From NCBI RefSeq assembly GCF_030582395.1, contig NZ_CP104382.1, positions 1,116,001 to 1,180,000 of the forward strand: a DNA stretch of 64,000 bases, in the 5' to 3' direction. Under the pieces are notes generated by a model. The model was not told the origin of the DNA. It was given only the letters and a program-made list of their open reading frames with translations, and searched no databases. Shown here piece after piece: positions 8,642-17,547 of the stretch (position 1 is its first letter; each line of letters starts with the position of its first letter). The position numbers and the translations under genes were made by a program. The stretch is from Ralstonia pickettii. Its GTDB lineage: Bacteria > Pseudomonadota > Gammaproteobacteria > Burkholderiales > Burkholderiaceae.

Positions 8642-10087
8642 ATGCCCGAATCGCCAGCCTTTCACACGTCAGACCTGCCCAGCCGGCTCGATCGCCTGCC
8701 CTGGAGCTGCTTTCACACGCGTGTGGTCATCGCGCTGGGCATTACGTGGCTGCTCGACGGCCTGGAGGTGACTCTGGCCGGCGCGGTGGCGGGCGCCCTC
8801 AAGCAAAGCCCTGCGCTGCATCTTTCCAACGCGCAGGTCGGCATCGCCAGCAGCGCATACCTGGTCGGTGCGGTAATCGGTGCACTGCTGTTTGGCTGGA
8901 TGACGGATCGACTGGGCCGCCGCAAGCTGTTCTTCATCACGTTGGGCGTCTACATCCTGGCCACGCTGGCGACAGCGTTTTCGTGGAGCTTTGCCAGCCT
9001 GGTCGTGTTTCGCGTGCTCACCGGCGCGGGGATCGGCGGCGAATATGCGGCCATCAATTCGACGATCCAGGAACTGACGCCGGCACGCGTGCGCGGCTGG
9101 ACGGACCTCGCCATCAACGGCACGTTCTGGGTCGGTGCCGCGTTGGGTGCGGGCGCCTCGTTGTGGCTGCTGGACCCCGCGCACATGAGCGTCGATACCG
9201 GCTGGCGGCTGTGCTTCTTCATCGGCGCCGTGCTGGGGCTCATCATTCTGGTGATGCGTTTCTGGATTCCGGAAAGCCCGCGCTGGCTCATCACCCGCGG
9301 CCGGCACGAAGAAGCGCAAGCCATCGTGCAGGAGATCGAAAGCGAAATCACCGCACGCGGCCATCGCTTCGATACCGCGCCGCTGCCCAGCTTGCGCATG
9401 CGCAGCCGTGGCCATCCACGCTTGGTGGAAGTCGCACGCGTGCTGTTCGTGCAGCACCGGCAACGGGCGTTGGTGGGCCTGGCGCTGATGGCCGCGCAGG
9501 CGTTTTTCTACAACGCGATCTTCTTTACCTACGCGCTGGTGCTGACGGATTTCTATGGCGTGCCCGCAACGAAGGTCGGCACCTATCTGCTGCCGTTCGC
9601 GCTGGGCAATTTTCTCGGGCCGCTGCTGCTTGGGCGGTTGTTCGATGTGGTCGGCCGGCGCACGATGATTGCCGCCGCGTATGCGATCAGCGGTGTGCTG
9701 TTGTTGGTGAGCGGCGCGCTGTTCAAGGCAGGTGTGCTCGACGGCACCACGCAGACCCTCGCGTGGACCGTGGTGTTTTTCTTTGCATCGGCCGCCGCCA
9801 GCTCGGCGTATCTGACGGTGAGCGAGACCTTCCCGCTTGAGGTGCGCGCACTGGCCATCGCGTTGTTCTATGCCGTGGGCACGGGCCTGGGCGGCGTTGC
9901 GGGGCCTGCGCTGTTCGGCTGGCTGATCGATACACACTCGCGCGGTGCCGTGTTCGGCGGCTATGCGTTCGGCGCGGTGCTCATGCTGCTTGCGGCCGCG
10001 GTACAGGCGTGCTGGGGGACGGCCGCTGAGCGCAAACCGCTCGAACACGTGGCTGCGCCGCTGTCGGTGGACGATAGCCAGGCTTGA
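8642..10087 (+). CDS. Major facilitator superfamily transporter (metabolite:H+ / sugar porter-like)
   Basis: A 481-residue MFS permease with about 12 membrane helices and a central cytoplasmic loop (about 225-275). Family signatures are clear: G-W-x-x-D-R-x-G-R-R-K after TM2, R-x-x-x-G-x-G-x-G-G-E in TM4, and PESPRWL after TM6, typical of the sugar-porter and metabolite:H+ symporter branches. The second half contains L-F-D-V-V-G-R-R. It follows the TetR gene at 41 bases in the same orientation and may be coregulated. The substrate cannot be deduced; similar proteins move aromatic acids, sialic acid or dicarboxylates. Confidence 0.88.
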   Translation: MPESPAFHTSDLPSRLDRLPWSCFHTRVVIALGITWLLDGLEVTLAGAVAGALKQSPALHLSNAQVGIASSAYLVGAVIGALLFGWMTDRLGRRKLFFITLGVYILATLATAFSWSFASLVVFRVLTGAGIGGEYAAINSTIQELTPARVRGWTDLAINGTFWVGAALGAGASLWLLDPAHMSVDTGWRLCFFIGAVLGLIILVMRFWIPESPRWLITRGRHEEAQAIVQEIESEITARGHRFDTAPLPSLRMRSRGHPRLVEVARVLFVQHRQRALVGLALMAAQAFFYNAIFFTYALVLTDFYGVPATKVGTYLLPFALGNFLGPLLLGRLFDVVGRRTMIAAAYAISGVLLLVSGALFKAGVLDGTTQTLAWTVVFFFASAAASSAYLTVSETFPLEVRALAIALFYAVGTGLGGVAGPALFGWLIDTHSRGAVFGGYAFGAVLMLLAAAVQACWGTAAERKPLEHVAAPLSVDDSQA

Positions 10088-10182
10088 TCTGCGCCAAACC
10101 TGCGCCACGCGCGTCGCCATCGGTCGCCTATATACTTTCGCGCAGCGCTTTCCCGTGCATTTCCCGCTTACTGGAGACACCC

Positions 10183-10617
10183 ATGCCTGACGCGACTTAC
10201 GACAACCAGAACATCTTCGCCAAGATCCTGCGCGGCGAGCTGCCCTGCATCAAGGTGTACGAAGACGACCACACCATCGCCTTCATGGACATCATGCCGC
10301 AGGCCGACGGCCACGTGCTGGTGCTGCCCAAGGAAGGCGCGGCAGAGCTGTTCGACCTGTCCGACGATGCCGCATCGGCTGCCATCCGCACCACGCGCAA
10401 ATTGGCGCGCGCCGTGCGGGCTGCGTTCACCCCGCCGGGCATCGCCATCTTTCAGCTCAACGGCAGCGCCGCCGGGCAGACGGTGCCGCACGTGCACTTT
10501 CACGTGCTGCCGCGCTACAGCGACACCCCGCTGCAACCACACGCCCGTGTCCAAGCTGACAGCGACAAGCTCAAGGCCCAAGCTGAGAAGATCATCGCCG
10601 CACTGCAAGCGGAATAA
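10183..10617 (+). CDS. HIT family (histidine triad) nucleotide hydrolase
   Basis: A 144-residue HIT-domain protein. The triad is H103-V-H105-F-H107-V-L, with an upstream conserved D-I-M-P and G-H-V-L-V-L-P-K segment. HIT enzymes hydrolyse nucleotide phosphoramidates or dinucleoside polyphosphates; the exact substrate is not shown. I start at the ATG at 10183, preceded by GGAGA; the longer frame from 10084 overlaps the transporter stop. A TATACT -10-like element at 10131-10136 suggests an own promoter. Confidence 0.9.
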   Translation: MPDATYDNQNIFAKILRGELPCIKVYEDDHTIAFMDIMPQADGHVLVLPKEGAAELFDLSDDAASAAIRTTRKLARAVRAAFTPPGIAIFQLNGSAAGQTVPHVHFHVLPRYSDTPLQPHARVQADSDKLKAQAEKIIAALQAE

Positions 10618-10682
10618 ACGCCACCGTCACGGCGCAGCAGACGGCACTGCCGCGTTTGCCTGCGCCGTAATGTCGCCCGCTC

Positions 10683-10992
10683 ATGCTCCTGTCGATAAGC
10701 CAGCCAGTCCAGGTGCTGGTCGACTGCTTCGGCCCAGCGGCAGCCGATCGCAGCATCACCATCGACGTGCAGTGCGATGCGGAGCTGCACCACAAGCCCA
10801 CCCGCGCGCGCATCGACGTGGCGGTTCTACCGGGGCGGCCCCTCGCAGGCGCAATCCAATGCGCAATCAAGCCAGTCGACCGGGTTGGGGCTGACCATCT
10901 TCACAACCATCATGGACCTGCACGGTGGTAGCGTGCAGGCCAGCAGCTCGCCGGGTGGGCGGACCGGGTTCCGGCTGGTCTTTCCGGCTTGA
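10683..10992 (+). pseudogene. Decayed C-terminal fragment of a sensor histidine kinase
   Basis: Two frames together resemble the end of a metal-sensor-type histidine kinase. From 10683 one reads A-A-A-D-R-S-I-T-I-D-V-Q-C-D-A-E-L, like the entry into an ATPase domain. From about 10777, in another frame, comes R-F-Y-R-G-G-P-S, then S-T-G-L-G-L-T-I and a final stretch D-L-H-G-G-S-V-Q-A, which are the G2 box and C-terminus. The N box and most of the ATPase core are missing, and a frame change falls between about 10790 and 10825. No kinase N-terminus or response regulator is nearby. It is a remnant, not a functional gene. Confidence 0.65.
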
Positions 10993-11000
10993 CGCAAGAC

Positions 11001-11363
11001 TTACGTACCGATCCGCTGTGCCGACGGCGTACGCGTAGCGTCCTGCCCGTCGTCGCGCAGAATCTGCCGATATGCAGCCACGACCATCGCGCCGATAAAC
11101 CGCAGCAGGCGGCGCGGGGCGTTGATGTCTTCGGTCACGGCAAAGCGCGCCGGTGTGCCTTCGACGGGCTCACCCGACAACCAGAACCGCACGCCCGCCG
11201 GCACATCGATCGATTGGCCCGGCTTGAGCCAGATGTCCTGGCGCTGATGCTCCTGCGTAACCCACAACAGCCCGGCTTGTGCGGCGATGGTTTGGGCCCG
11301 TGCCGACCGCCAACTCACCGGCACGCCCGGCCGGTCCAGTTCAAAGATTCTGATCTCGCGCAT
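11001..11363 (-). CDS. DUF2917 domain protein
   Basis: A 120-residue cytosolic protein matching the DUF2917 family, with the pattern of a small cupin-like beta fold: W-V-T-Q-E, D-I-W-L-K-P-G-Q-S-I-D-V-P-A-G and W-L-S-G. The start at 11363 is preceded by CAGGAG at proper spacing. Function is unknown; such genes are often found beside transcription regulators. It is divergent from the tauD-like gene, and the 250-base gap between them contains four copies of a GAACAG-type regulatory word, so its expression is probably controlled by the same regulator as tauD. Confidence 0.75.
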   Translation of the reverse strand: MREIRIFELDRPGVPVSWRSARAQTIAAQAGLLWVTQEHQRQDIWLKPGQSIDVPAGVRFWLSGEPVEGTPARFAVTEDINAPRRLLRFIGAMVVAAYRQILRDDGQDATRTPSAQRIGT

Positions 11364-11457
11364 GATTGAGACTCCTGTGCCGGGGTTCGTGGTGGATTTT
11401 TATGGGGACTGCGGATCGGCACGGTCCCATCTTGAGCGGCAGCGCAACCGGTTGACA

Positions 11458-11512
11458 TGAACAGTTGTGAACAGTTTCGCTGAACTGTTCACCATCTTTC
11501 GCGAACAGTTCA
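11458..11512. promoter_or_regulatory. Array of four GAACAG-type operator half-sites
   Basis: GAACAG occurs at 11459-11464, 11469-11474 and 11503-11508, and its complement CTGTTC at 11485-11490. The first two are direct repeats 10 bases apart, one helical turn. The second and the inverted copy form GAACAG-TTT-N7-CTGTTC with a 10-base spacer. The same arrangement with the same spacing occurs at the MocR gene (22183-22208). The array lies about 100-150 bases from both the DUF2917 and tauD starts, as expected for a divergent control region. Confidence 0.7.
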
Positions 11513-11613
11513 TCTGCATGACCGACAGAACTGCATTTGGATATGTCAAACCGTTCGTTTTCGGCCGGGCACCGGGTGGCTAGCATGATCCATCGCCATT
11601 GCTCGGAGCCGCC

Positions 11614-12570
11614 ATGCCAGACGATCACAACGCCGCCATCGACACCACGTTCGGCACCCTGCGCGTACGCCGCGTGGCCGGACATATCGGCGGGGAGGTG
11701 CTCGACCTCAAGCTCGACGCGGAGTTGGCGGACGACACGTTCGCGAGCCTGTATGCCGCTCTGCTCAAGTACAAGGTGTTGTTCTTTCGCGACCAGCAGC
11801 ATCTGGACGATGATCGACACCAGGCCTTCGGCAAACGCTTCGGCCGCATCGTCGCCCATCCAACCGTGCCGGCGCCCACCGGCACGCAGCTGTTTGAACT
11901 GGACGCGTCAAAGGGCGGCGGCCGTGCCGACTCGTGGCACACCGACGTGACGTTTCTCGATGCGTTTCCGAAGGTGTCGATCCTGCGCGCGGTGACGATT
12001 CCCGCTTACGGCGGCGACACGGTCTGGGCCAACACGGCCCGCGCCTACGAACAATTGCCGGATACGCTCAAGCAGCTTGCCGAGCAACTCTGGGCCGTGC
12101 ACACCAACGATTACGACTACGGTGCCGAGCGCACGCAGATCGACGGCGCACGCCTGCAGCATCACCGCGAGGTGTTTACCGCGTCGGTGTATGAAGCGTC
12201 GCACCCCGTGGTGCATGTGCATCCTGAGACCAGCGAACGCGCCCTGCTGCTCGGGCATTTTGTCAAGCGCTTCACCGGCCTGCCGGGAAGCGAATCGACG
12301 CGGCTGTTCGAACTGCTGCAGAACCGCGTAACGCGGCTGGACAACACCGTGCGCTGGCAATGGCGCCAGCACGACGTTGCCATCTGGGACAACCGCGCCA
12401 CGCAGCATTACGCCATCAACGATTACGGCAACCAGCCGCGCCTGGTACGCCGCGTGACCGTGCATGGCGACACGGCCATCTCGGTGGATGGCAGCCGCAG
12501 CACGCAACTGCGCCGCCCCGAAGCCACCAACGACGCGCACATCGACACGCTGGTGGCAGCCTCACACTAA
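11614..12570 (+). CDS. TauD/TfdA family Fe(II)/2-oxoglutarate dioxygenase
   Basis: A 318-residue non-haem iron dioxygenase. The facial triad is H109-x-D111 (S-W-H-T-D-V-T-F) and H265 (A-T-Q-H-Y-A). The 2-oxoglutarate-binding arginine lies in R-L-V-R-R (276-280). The family removes sulfite from taurine and other sulfonates, or attacks alkyl sulfates and chlorophenoxy acids; the exact substrate is not readable. Its surroundings (methionine uptake, cysteine desulfurase, serine acetyltransferase) favour a sulfur-scavenging role, which is inference. I start at the ATG at 11614; a TTG at 11599 is possible. It is convergent with the M20 peptidase gene, with 2 bases between stops. Confidence 0.9.
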   Translation: MPDDHNAAIDTTFGTLRVRRVAGHIGGEVLDLKLDAELADDTFASLYAALLKYKVLFFRDQQHLDDDRHQAFGKRFGRIVAHPTVPAPTGTQLFELDASKGGGRADSWHTDVTFLDAFPKVSILRAVTIPAYGGDTVWANTARAYEQLPDTLKQLAEQLWAVHTNDYDYGAERTQIDGARLQHHREVFTASVYEASHPVVHVHPETSERALLLGHFVKRFTGLPGSESTRLFELLQNRVTRLDNTVRWQWRQHDVAIWDNRATQHYAINDYGNQPRLVRRVTVHGDTAISVDGSRSTQLRRPEATNDAHIDTLVAASH

Positions 12571-12572
12571 GA

Positions 12573-14099
12573 TCAGGCCCCGGCCGCCTGCTGCACCAAC
12601 CGGTGGTAGAAGCGGATCAGCTCCACCAGGTTGGCTTCGGTGATCCGCTCGTTGGTGCCGTGAAAGCGCGGCAGGTCTTCCGGCTTGGCGCGCACCGGCG
12701 AGAACCGATACACATGGTCGGCAATCTCGATCATGTGGCGCGAATCCGTCGCGCCGATCATCAGCCCCGGCGCCACGACCGTGCCCGGGAACAGCTCGCG
12801 CACCGTCTTGTTGATCAACTGATACGACGCCGATTGCGTGGGCGACACCGGCGAGGCTTCGCTCGAGCCGGGCAGCCGTGTCAGCTCGAACTTGCCTTTG
12901 GGCGCCGCCGCCTTGGCGGCGTCCTCCACGTGCGCGGTGACGGAGGCGATGGTGTCGCCGGGCAGCAGGCGGAAGTTGACCGTGGCCTCGGCGCGGCCGG
13001 GCAGCACGTTGTCCTTGTTGCCGGCCTGCACGATGGTCAACGCAGTCGTGGTGCGCAGCATGGCGTTGGAGCTGCCCGATGCCTCCAATTGCTTCTGGAG
13101 CAGCGGCCCGAACAGCCAGAGGTTCGACAGTGCCACGCGGCTGAAACCCTGCATCTCGGGCGCCAGCGTCGCAAACATCTCCTGCGCAACGCCCCTAATG
13201 CCCGCGGGCAATTGATCGTCATCCAGCCGCTTGAGCGTGGCGCTCATCATGGCGATGGCGCTCTGCCCTTGCGGAGGCGGCATCGACGAATGTCCCGGCG
13301 TAGCGCCCACCTTGAGCTGCACGGAGAGGAAGCCCTTCTCTGCCACGCCGATCAGCGCCGCAGGTTTGGTGAGCCCAGGCAGCACGCCTTCGGTAATCAG
13401 CAGACCTTCGTCGATCACGAAGTCGAGCCGTTCGCCGCGCGATTTCAGCAACGCGGCGATCTGCTTGGCACCGCGCTCGCCGCCCACTTCCTCGTCGGCG
13501 CCAAAGGCCAGGTGGATGGTGCGGCGCGGCTTGAAGCCGCTGGCGGCCAGCAACTCGATGGCTTCCATCTGAGAGATCAGGTTGCCCTTGTCGTCCCACG
13601 CACCGCGCCCCCAGACCATGCCGTCTTTGACGACGCCGTCGAACGGCGGCTGCGCCCAGTCGCCTTCGGTGCCGGGGGCAATCGGCACGACATCCTGGTG
13701 CGCCATCAGCATGATGGGCTTCAGCGACGGGTCAGCGCCCTTCCAGGTGTAGAGCAACGCAAAGTCGCCCACCTGCTCACGCTGCAGCACGGCGTGCGCC
13801 TTGGGGTAACGCGCCTCGAGCATGGCGTGCAGCTGGCGGAACTGGTCGGCGCTCAGTTGCGCATCGGCGGCGCTCGACACGGTGCGTGCGCGCACGGCTT
13901 CGGCCAGGTGCGCCGCAGCGGCCGGGCCATCCACCGCGACCGGCGTGACGGCCGGCACATCCAGCTGGCGCGAGTTGTGCCGCCACGTATTGACGCCCAC
14001 AACCGCTGCAAGGGCCACCAGGATGACGGCGATTGCCAACAGCAAACGCCCCATCACCCGCCCCGCCGTCGCTCGGCGACGTTTGAAAGATGCATGCAT
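12573..14099 (-). CDS. Membrane-anchored M20 family metallopeptidase
   Basis: A 508-residue zinc peptidase of the M20 carboxypeptidase/aminoacylase family with an N-terminal membrane anchor (about 17-37). The metal ligands and acid/base residues are in place: H134-Q-D136 (H-Q-D-V-V-P), D169/D170 in G-R-G-A-W-D-D-K-G, and E203-E204 in G-A-D-E-E. A dimerisation insert follows. I start at 14099 because AAGGAGG stands upstream; the frame extends to 14174 without such a site. Related enzymes cleave dipeptides or N-acyl amino acids. Divergence from the methionine importer operon (152-base gap) hints at release of amino acids for uptake, but this is inference. Confidence 0.9.
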   Translation of the reverse strand: MHASFKRRRATAGRVMGRLLLAIAVILVALAAVVGVNTWRHNSRQLDVPAVTPVAVDGPAAAAHLAEAVRARTVSSAADAQLSADQFRQLHAMLEARYPKAHAVLQREQVGDFALLYTWKGADPSLKPIMLMAHQDVVPIAPGTEGDWAQPPFDGVVKDGMVWGRGAWDDKGNLISQMEAIELLAASGFKPRRTIHLAFGADEEVGGERGAKQIAALLKSRGERLDFVIDEGLLITEGVLPGLTKPAALIGVAEKGFLSVQLKVGATPGHSSMPPPQGQSAIAMMSATLKRLDDDQLPAGIRGVAQEMFATLAPEMQGFSRVALSNLWLFGPLLQKQLEASGSSNAMLRTTTALTIVQAGNKDNVLPGRAEATVNFRLLPGDTIASVTAHVEDAAKAAAPKGKFELTRLPGSSEASPVSPTQSASYQLINKTVRELFPGTVVAPGLMIGATDSRHMIEIADHVYRFSPVRAKPEDLPRFHGTNERITEANLVELIRFYHRLVQQAAGA

Positions 14100-14251
14100 C
14101 GAAGAGTCCCCTCCTTGTGATTGAACTGCCACGGTCGACCGCAAGTATCGCTCTAACTCAGACCGAGTAACCATCTACGCAAATATTCGTGGGAATGGGC
14201 CCGGTTGCCATGCTGGAATCACTGCATGTTCCTTTTGCTGCAACCGTTCCC

Positions 14252-15061
14252 ATGAAACTGACTCAACGACTCGCCCTCGCACTCAGCGCCCTCACCATTG
14301 CCGCTGCCGCCCATGCGGCCCCACTGCGTATCGGCGTCACGCCTGGTGCGCTGGCCGATTCCGTGGAGGTGGCCGCCGCCGAAGCCCGAAAGCAGGGGCT
14401 GGACGTCAAGGTGGTGGAGTTGACCGACTGGACCACCCCGAACGTGGCACTCGCCTCGGGTGATCTGGATCTCAATTACTTCCAGCACCAGGCCTTTCTA
14501 GACAACGCGATCAAGGAACGCGGTTATGCCTTCAAGAGCGTCGGCATCGGCGTGCTGGGCAACATCGGCCTGTATTCCAGCAAGATCAAACGCCTGAGCG
14601 ATTTGAAGGACGGCGCCCGCGTGGCCGTGGCCAATGACCCCGTCAACCAGGGCCGTGGCCTGTTGCTGCTGCAGAAGGCAGGGCTGATCAAACTGCGCGA
14701 TGGCGTGGGTGCACGCGGCACGCTCAATGACGTGGTCGCCAATCCGAAGAAGCTGAAGTTTGTCGAAATCGAAGGGCCGCAGCTTGTACGCGCGCTCGAT
14801 GACGTGGACCTTGCACAGGGCTACCCCGCGCACTTCGTCAACGCGGGCAAACCGGACGTTGCAAGCGCCGGCTTGCTGTACTCGGGCATCGACGACGAGT
14901 ACTTCGCCATCCGCTTCGTTGCCCGCAACGACAACGCCAACGACCCGCGCATCGCCCGCTTCATCAAGCTGTATCAGGACTCGCCTGCCGTGCGCCAGCA
15001 AGTGCGCACGTCCTATGCCAACGACGACAAGCTCTTCACTCTGCCCTGGGTGAAACGGTGA
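14252..15061 (+). CDS. metQ: MetQ-type methionine-binding periplasmic protein
   Basis: A 269-residue solute-binding protein of the NlpA/MetQ family. The signal peptide (about 1-23, ending A-A-A-A-H-A-A) is of the ordinary type: no lipobox cysteine is present, unlike many MetQ lipoproteins. The mature part has typical family segments ([41 protein letters not shown]). I start at 14252, with the signal peptide; the frame from 14189 adds an unlikely leader. It heads metQ-metN-metI, so the ligand is most probably D/L-methionine or a related sulfur amino acid. Confidence 0.92.
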   Translation: MKLTQRLALALSALTIAAAAHAAPLRIGVTPGALADSVEVAAAEARKQGLDVKVVELTDWTTPNVALASGDLDLNYFQHQAFLDNAIKERGYAFKSVGIGVLGNIGLYSSKIKRLSDLKDGARVAVANDPVNQGRGLLLLQKAGLIKLRDGVGARGTLNDVVANPKKLKFVEIEGPQLVRALDDVDLAQGYPAHFVNAGKPDVASAGLLYSGIDDEYFAIRFVARNDNANDPRIARFIKLYQDSPAVRQQVRTSYANDDKLFTLPWVKR

Positions 15062-15080
15062 CTCGGAAGACGCCAAGGCC

Positions 15081-16217
15081 ATGACCACACTCGTCTCAAA
15101 CCCCGCACACATCTGGACCGACGAGATCGCGCCGTATGCCAGGCACGCCGATGCCGCGGTCTCCACGCCCACCGCAGGCACCATCACGTTTCGCAACGTC
15201 GGCAAGACGTACCGCGCGGCCGCGGGCGATGTGCATGCACTGCAAGGCATCGACCTCGACATTCCGGCTGGGGGCATCTTCGGCATTATCGGGCGCAGCG
15301 GTGCGGGCAAATCCAGCCTGCTGCGCACCATCAACGGACTTGAACAACCCACCAGCGGGCAGGTGCTGGTGGACGGCGTCGATGTCGGCACGCTCGGCAG
15401 CGCCGCAATGGTGGGGCTGCGCCGGCGCATCGGCATGATCTTCCAGCACTTCAACCTGCTTTCCGCCAAGACGGTCTGGGAAAACGTCGCGCTGCCGCTG
15501 AAGGTGGCAGGCGTGCCGCCGGCCGAGATCGCGGAGCGCGTGGATGCGCTGTTGGCGCTGGTCGGGCTGGAGGGCAAGCAGCACGTGTATCCCGGGCGCC
15601 TGTCCGGCGGGCAAAAGCAGCGCGTCGGGATTGCGCGCGCACTCGTGCATCGCCCCGAAATTCTGTTGTGCGATGAGGCCACCTCCGCGCTCGACCCCGA
15701 AACGACCGACGCCATCCTCGCCCTCCTGCGCGACATCAACCGCCGCCTGGGGCTAACCATCGTGCTCATCACGCATGAGATGGGCGTGATTCGCGATATC
15801 TGCGACAACGTGCTCGTGCTCGAAGCCGGTCGCATTGCCGAGCAAGGCCCCGTGTGGCGCGTCTTTGGCGACCCGCAGCACGACGCCACCCGGGCGTTGC
15901 TCGAACCGCTACGCGGCGGCTTGCCCGAAGACGTGGCCCTACGTTTGCAGCCCACGCCGCCCGCGCGCGCTCCGTTCGAGCAACTGATCGAACTCAGCTA
16001 CACCGGCACCGCCGCCGTGCCGGAACTCGCGCAGATTGCCCAGGCGCTGCACCAACCCACCCGCCTGCTGCGCGCCGACCTTGACCGCATCCAGGGCCGC
16101 ACGCAAGGGCGCCTGCTGGTCGCAGCAGCGGGCAGCACGCTGTCGGCTGACGCGCTCGCCGCGCTGCAGTTGTCGCAACACACCCGGAGCCTCGGCTATG
16201 TCGCCGCTCACGATTGA
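15081..16217 (+). CDS. metN: Methionine ABC importer ATPase MetN
   Basis: A 378-residue ABC ATPase. Walker A is G-R-S-G-A-G-K-S-S, the signature is L-S-G-G-Q-K-Q-R, Walker B is [12 protein letters not shown], and the switch histidine is in L-I-T-H-E-M-G. The C-terminal roughly 90 residues form a NIL-type regulatory domain ([11 protein letters not shown]), which in MetN binds methionine and shuts the transporter off. An N-terminal extension of about 35 residues precedes the ATPase core. It lies 19 bases after metQ and overlaps metI by 20 bases. Confidence 0.95.
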   Translation: MTTLVSNPAHIWTDEIAPYARHADAAVSTPTAGTITFRNVGKTYRAAAGDVHALQGIDLDIPAGGIFGIIGRSGAGKSSLLRTINGLEQPTSGQVLVDGVDVGTLGSAAMVGLRRRIGMIFQHFNLLSAKTVWENVALPLKVAGVPPAEIAERVDALLALVGLEGKQHVYPGRLSGGQKQRVGIARALVHRPEILLCDEATSALDPETTDAILALLRDINRRLGLTIVLITHEMGVIRDICDNVLVLEAGRIAEQGPVWRVFGDPQHDATRALLEPLRGGLPEDVALRLQPTPPARAPFEQLIELSYTGTAAVPELAQIAQALHQPTRLLRADLDRIQGRTQGRLLVAAAGSTLSADALAALQLSQHTRSLGYVAAHD

Positions 16218-16851
16218 CCGCATCTGGCAGGGCTTGCTCGACACGCTCACGATGGTGTCGGCCTCCGCGCTCATCGCCGTGCTGGCCGGTATTCCGCTGG
16301 CGCTCATCCTGGTGCTGACCGCGCCGGGCAATGCGCTGGAGTCGCCGCGCGTACACCGCGTGCTGGGTGCACTCATCAACGGCTTTCGGGCCACGCCATT
16401 CATCATCCTGCTGGTGGCGCTGCTGCCGTTCACGCGGCTGGTGGTGGGCGCGACGATCGGCGTGTGGGCGGCCGTGGTGCCGCTGTCGATCAGCGCCACA
16501 CCGTTCTTCGCGCGCATTGCGGAGATCAGCCTGCGCGAGGTCGACCGCGGCCTGATGGAAGCCGCCCAGGCCATGGGTTGCGAGCGTCGCCACATCGTCT
16601 GGCACGTGCTGCTGCCCGAAGCGCTGCCCGGCATCATCGGCGGCTTTACGCTGACTGTGGTGTCGTTGATTGGCGCATCGGCCATGGCGGGTGCAGTTGG
16701 CGCAGGCGGGCTGGGCGACATCGCCATCCGTTACGGCTATCAACGCTTCGACACCACCGTCATGGCGGTGGTGATCGTGGTGCTGATCGGGCTGGTGAGC
16801 CTGGTGCAATGGGTGGGAGATTTCTCGGTGCGCCGGCTTAAGGCGCGTTGA
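16198..16851 (+). CDS. metI: Methionine ABC importer permease MetI
   Basis: A 217-residue inner-membrane permease with five predicted helices. The coupling EAA-type loop is seen in [25 protein letters not shown]. It starts inside the end of metN (20-base overlap), a translational coupling usual for this operon. The frame remains open further upstream, but only this start gives a MetI-sized protein. The operon ends before the large palindromic element. Confidence 0.93.
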   Translation: MSPLTIDRIWQGLLDTLTMVSASALIAVLAGIPLALILVLTAPGNALESPRVHRVLGALINGFRATPFIILLVALLPFTRLVVGATIGVWAAVVPLSISATPFFARIAEISLREVDRGLMEAAQAMGCERRHIVWHVLLPEALPGIIGGFTLTVVSLIGASAMAGAVGAGGLGDIAIRYGYQRFDTTVMAVVIVVLIGLVSLVQWVGDFSVRRLKAR

Positions 16852-16885
16852 GGGGTCGTTGATTTTTTTTCTGGTGGTCCATTCT

Positions 16886-17418
16886 TGGTTTCATCCCCTG
16901 GCGGGGCTGACTCACTTTCTTTGTCTTGCCAAAGAAAGTAAGCAAAGAAAGGCGCGCCCGATGCGGCGAAAGACTCCTTGAATTTATGTCGCAAGGAGGG
17001 AGGGGAGGCAAACTCGCTGCGCTCAGACAGGCCTCCCCTCTTTTTCCTCCTTGCAACAGAAATTCAAGTCGCCACATAGGGCAGGAAAGTCAAAGGCCAA
17101 ACCATCGATCACCAGTGTCGTAGCAATCCACAGCACAACGCGAAGCAAAGCGAGCAACAACAGCAGCAAACCAGTGCCACCTAGCCCAGCACACCGACGG
17201 TGTGGCCTTTGACGTTCCTGCCCTTGATGGAGCCTTGGATTTTTGTTGCGGGGAGGAAAAAGGAAGGAGCCTTGTCTGAGCGCAGCGAGTTTGGCTCCTT
17301 CCCCTCCCCGCGACAAAAATCCAAGGAGGGGGTCGCCATCTCGGGCGCGCCTTTCTTTGCTTACTTTCTTTGGCAAGACAAAGAAAGTAAGTCGCCCCCG
17401 GCAGGGGGAGAAACAGAG
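16886..17418. repeat. Giant imperfect palindrome (about 0.5 kb) between metI and the encapsulin operon
   Basis: A dyad centred near 17151 runs through this whole gap. The outer arms 16914-16961 and 17341-17388 are exact 48-base inverted copies. Each contains its own hairpin (ACTTTCTTTG, 6-base loop, CAAAGAAAGT). Inner arms are two long stem-loops at 16977-17068 and 17233-17326 whose loops (AAACTCGCTGCGCTCAGACA and its complement) are inverted copies of each other. A third arm pair is 17079-17103 with 17199-17223 (23 of 25 matching). G/C-rich flanks out to 16886 and 17418 match imperfectly. No convincing ORF or transposase is inside. It looks like two copies of a REP/BIME-like extragenic element placed head to head. 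Confidence 0.85.
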
Positions 17419-17441
17419 ATGCACCACCACCCCCCGCCCCG

Positions 17442-17476
17442 CCAAAGGCCAAAGGCCAAAAGCCAAAAGCCAAAAC
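17442..17476. repeat. Heptanucleotide tandem repeat
   Basis: Five successive 7-base units CCAAAGG, CCAAAGG, CCAAAAG, CCAAAAG, CCAAAAC. A 10-base inverted repeat flanks the region (GATGCACCAC at 17418-17427, GTGGTGCATC at 17499-17508). It lies downstream of the cysteine desulfurase stop, outside genes. Confidence 0.8.
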
Positions 17477-17524
17477 AAAAAAAACGCCCCGCCAGCCCGT
17501 GGTGCATCGGACCGACAGGGCGTT
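17477..17524 (-). terminator. Probable terminator of the encapsulin operon
   Basis: On the minus strand AACGCCC (17524-17518) pairs with GGGCGTT (17489-17483), closing a long loop, and is followed at once by eight T residues (complement of the A-run 17477-17484). It lies 24 bases after the cysteine desulfurase stop. Confidence 0.6.
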
Positions 17525-17547
17525 CTTCTTCAACAGCCCAAAACCCC

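Noticed and set aside
12360..14120. 586-codon plus-strand frame over the M20 peptidase gene
   Set aside because: Arg/His/Gln-rich shadow; all M20 metal ligands are in the minus-strand gene.
16886..17547. Insertion sequence
   Set aside because: The arms look like terminal repeats, but the inside has no transposase frame, the symmetry continues to the centre, and no target duplication is evident.
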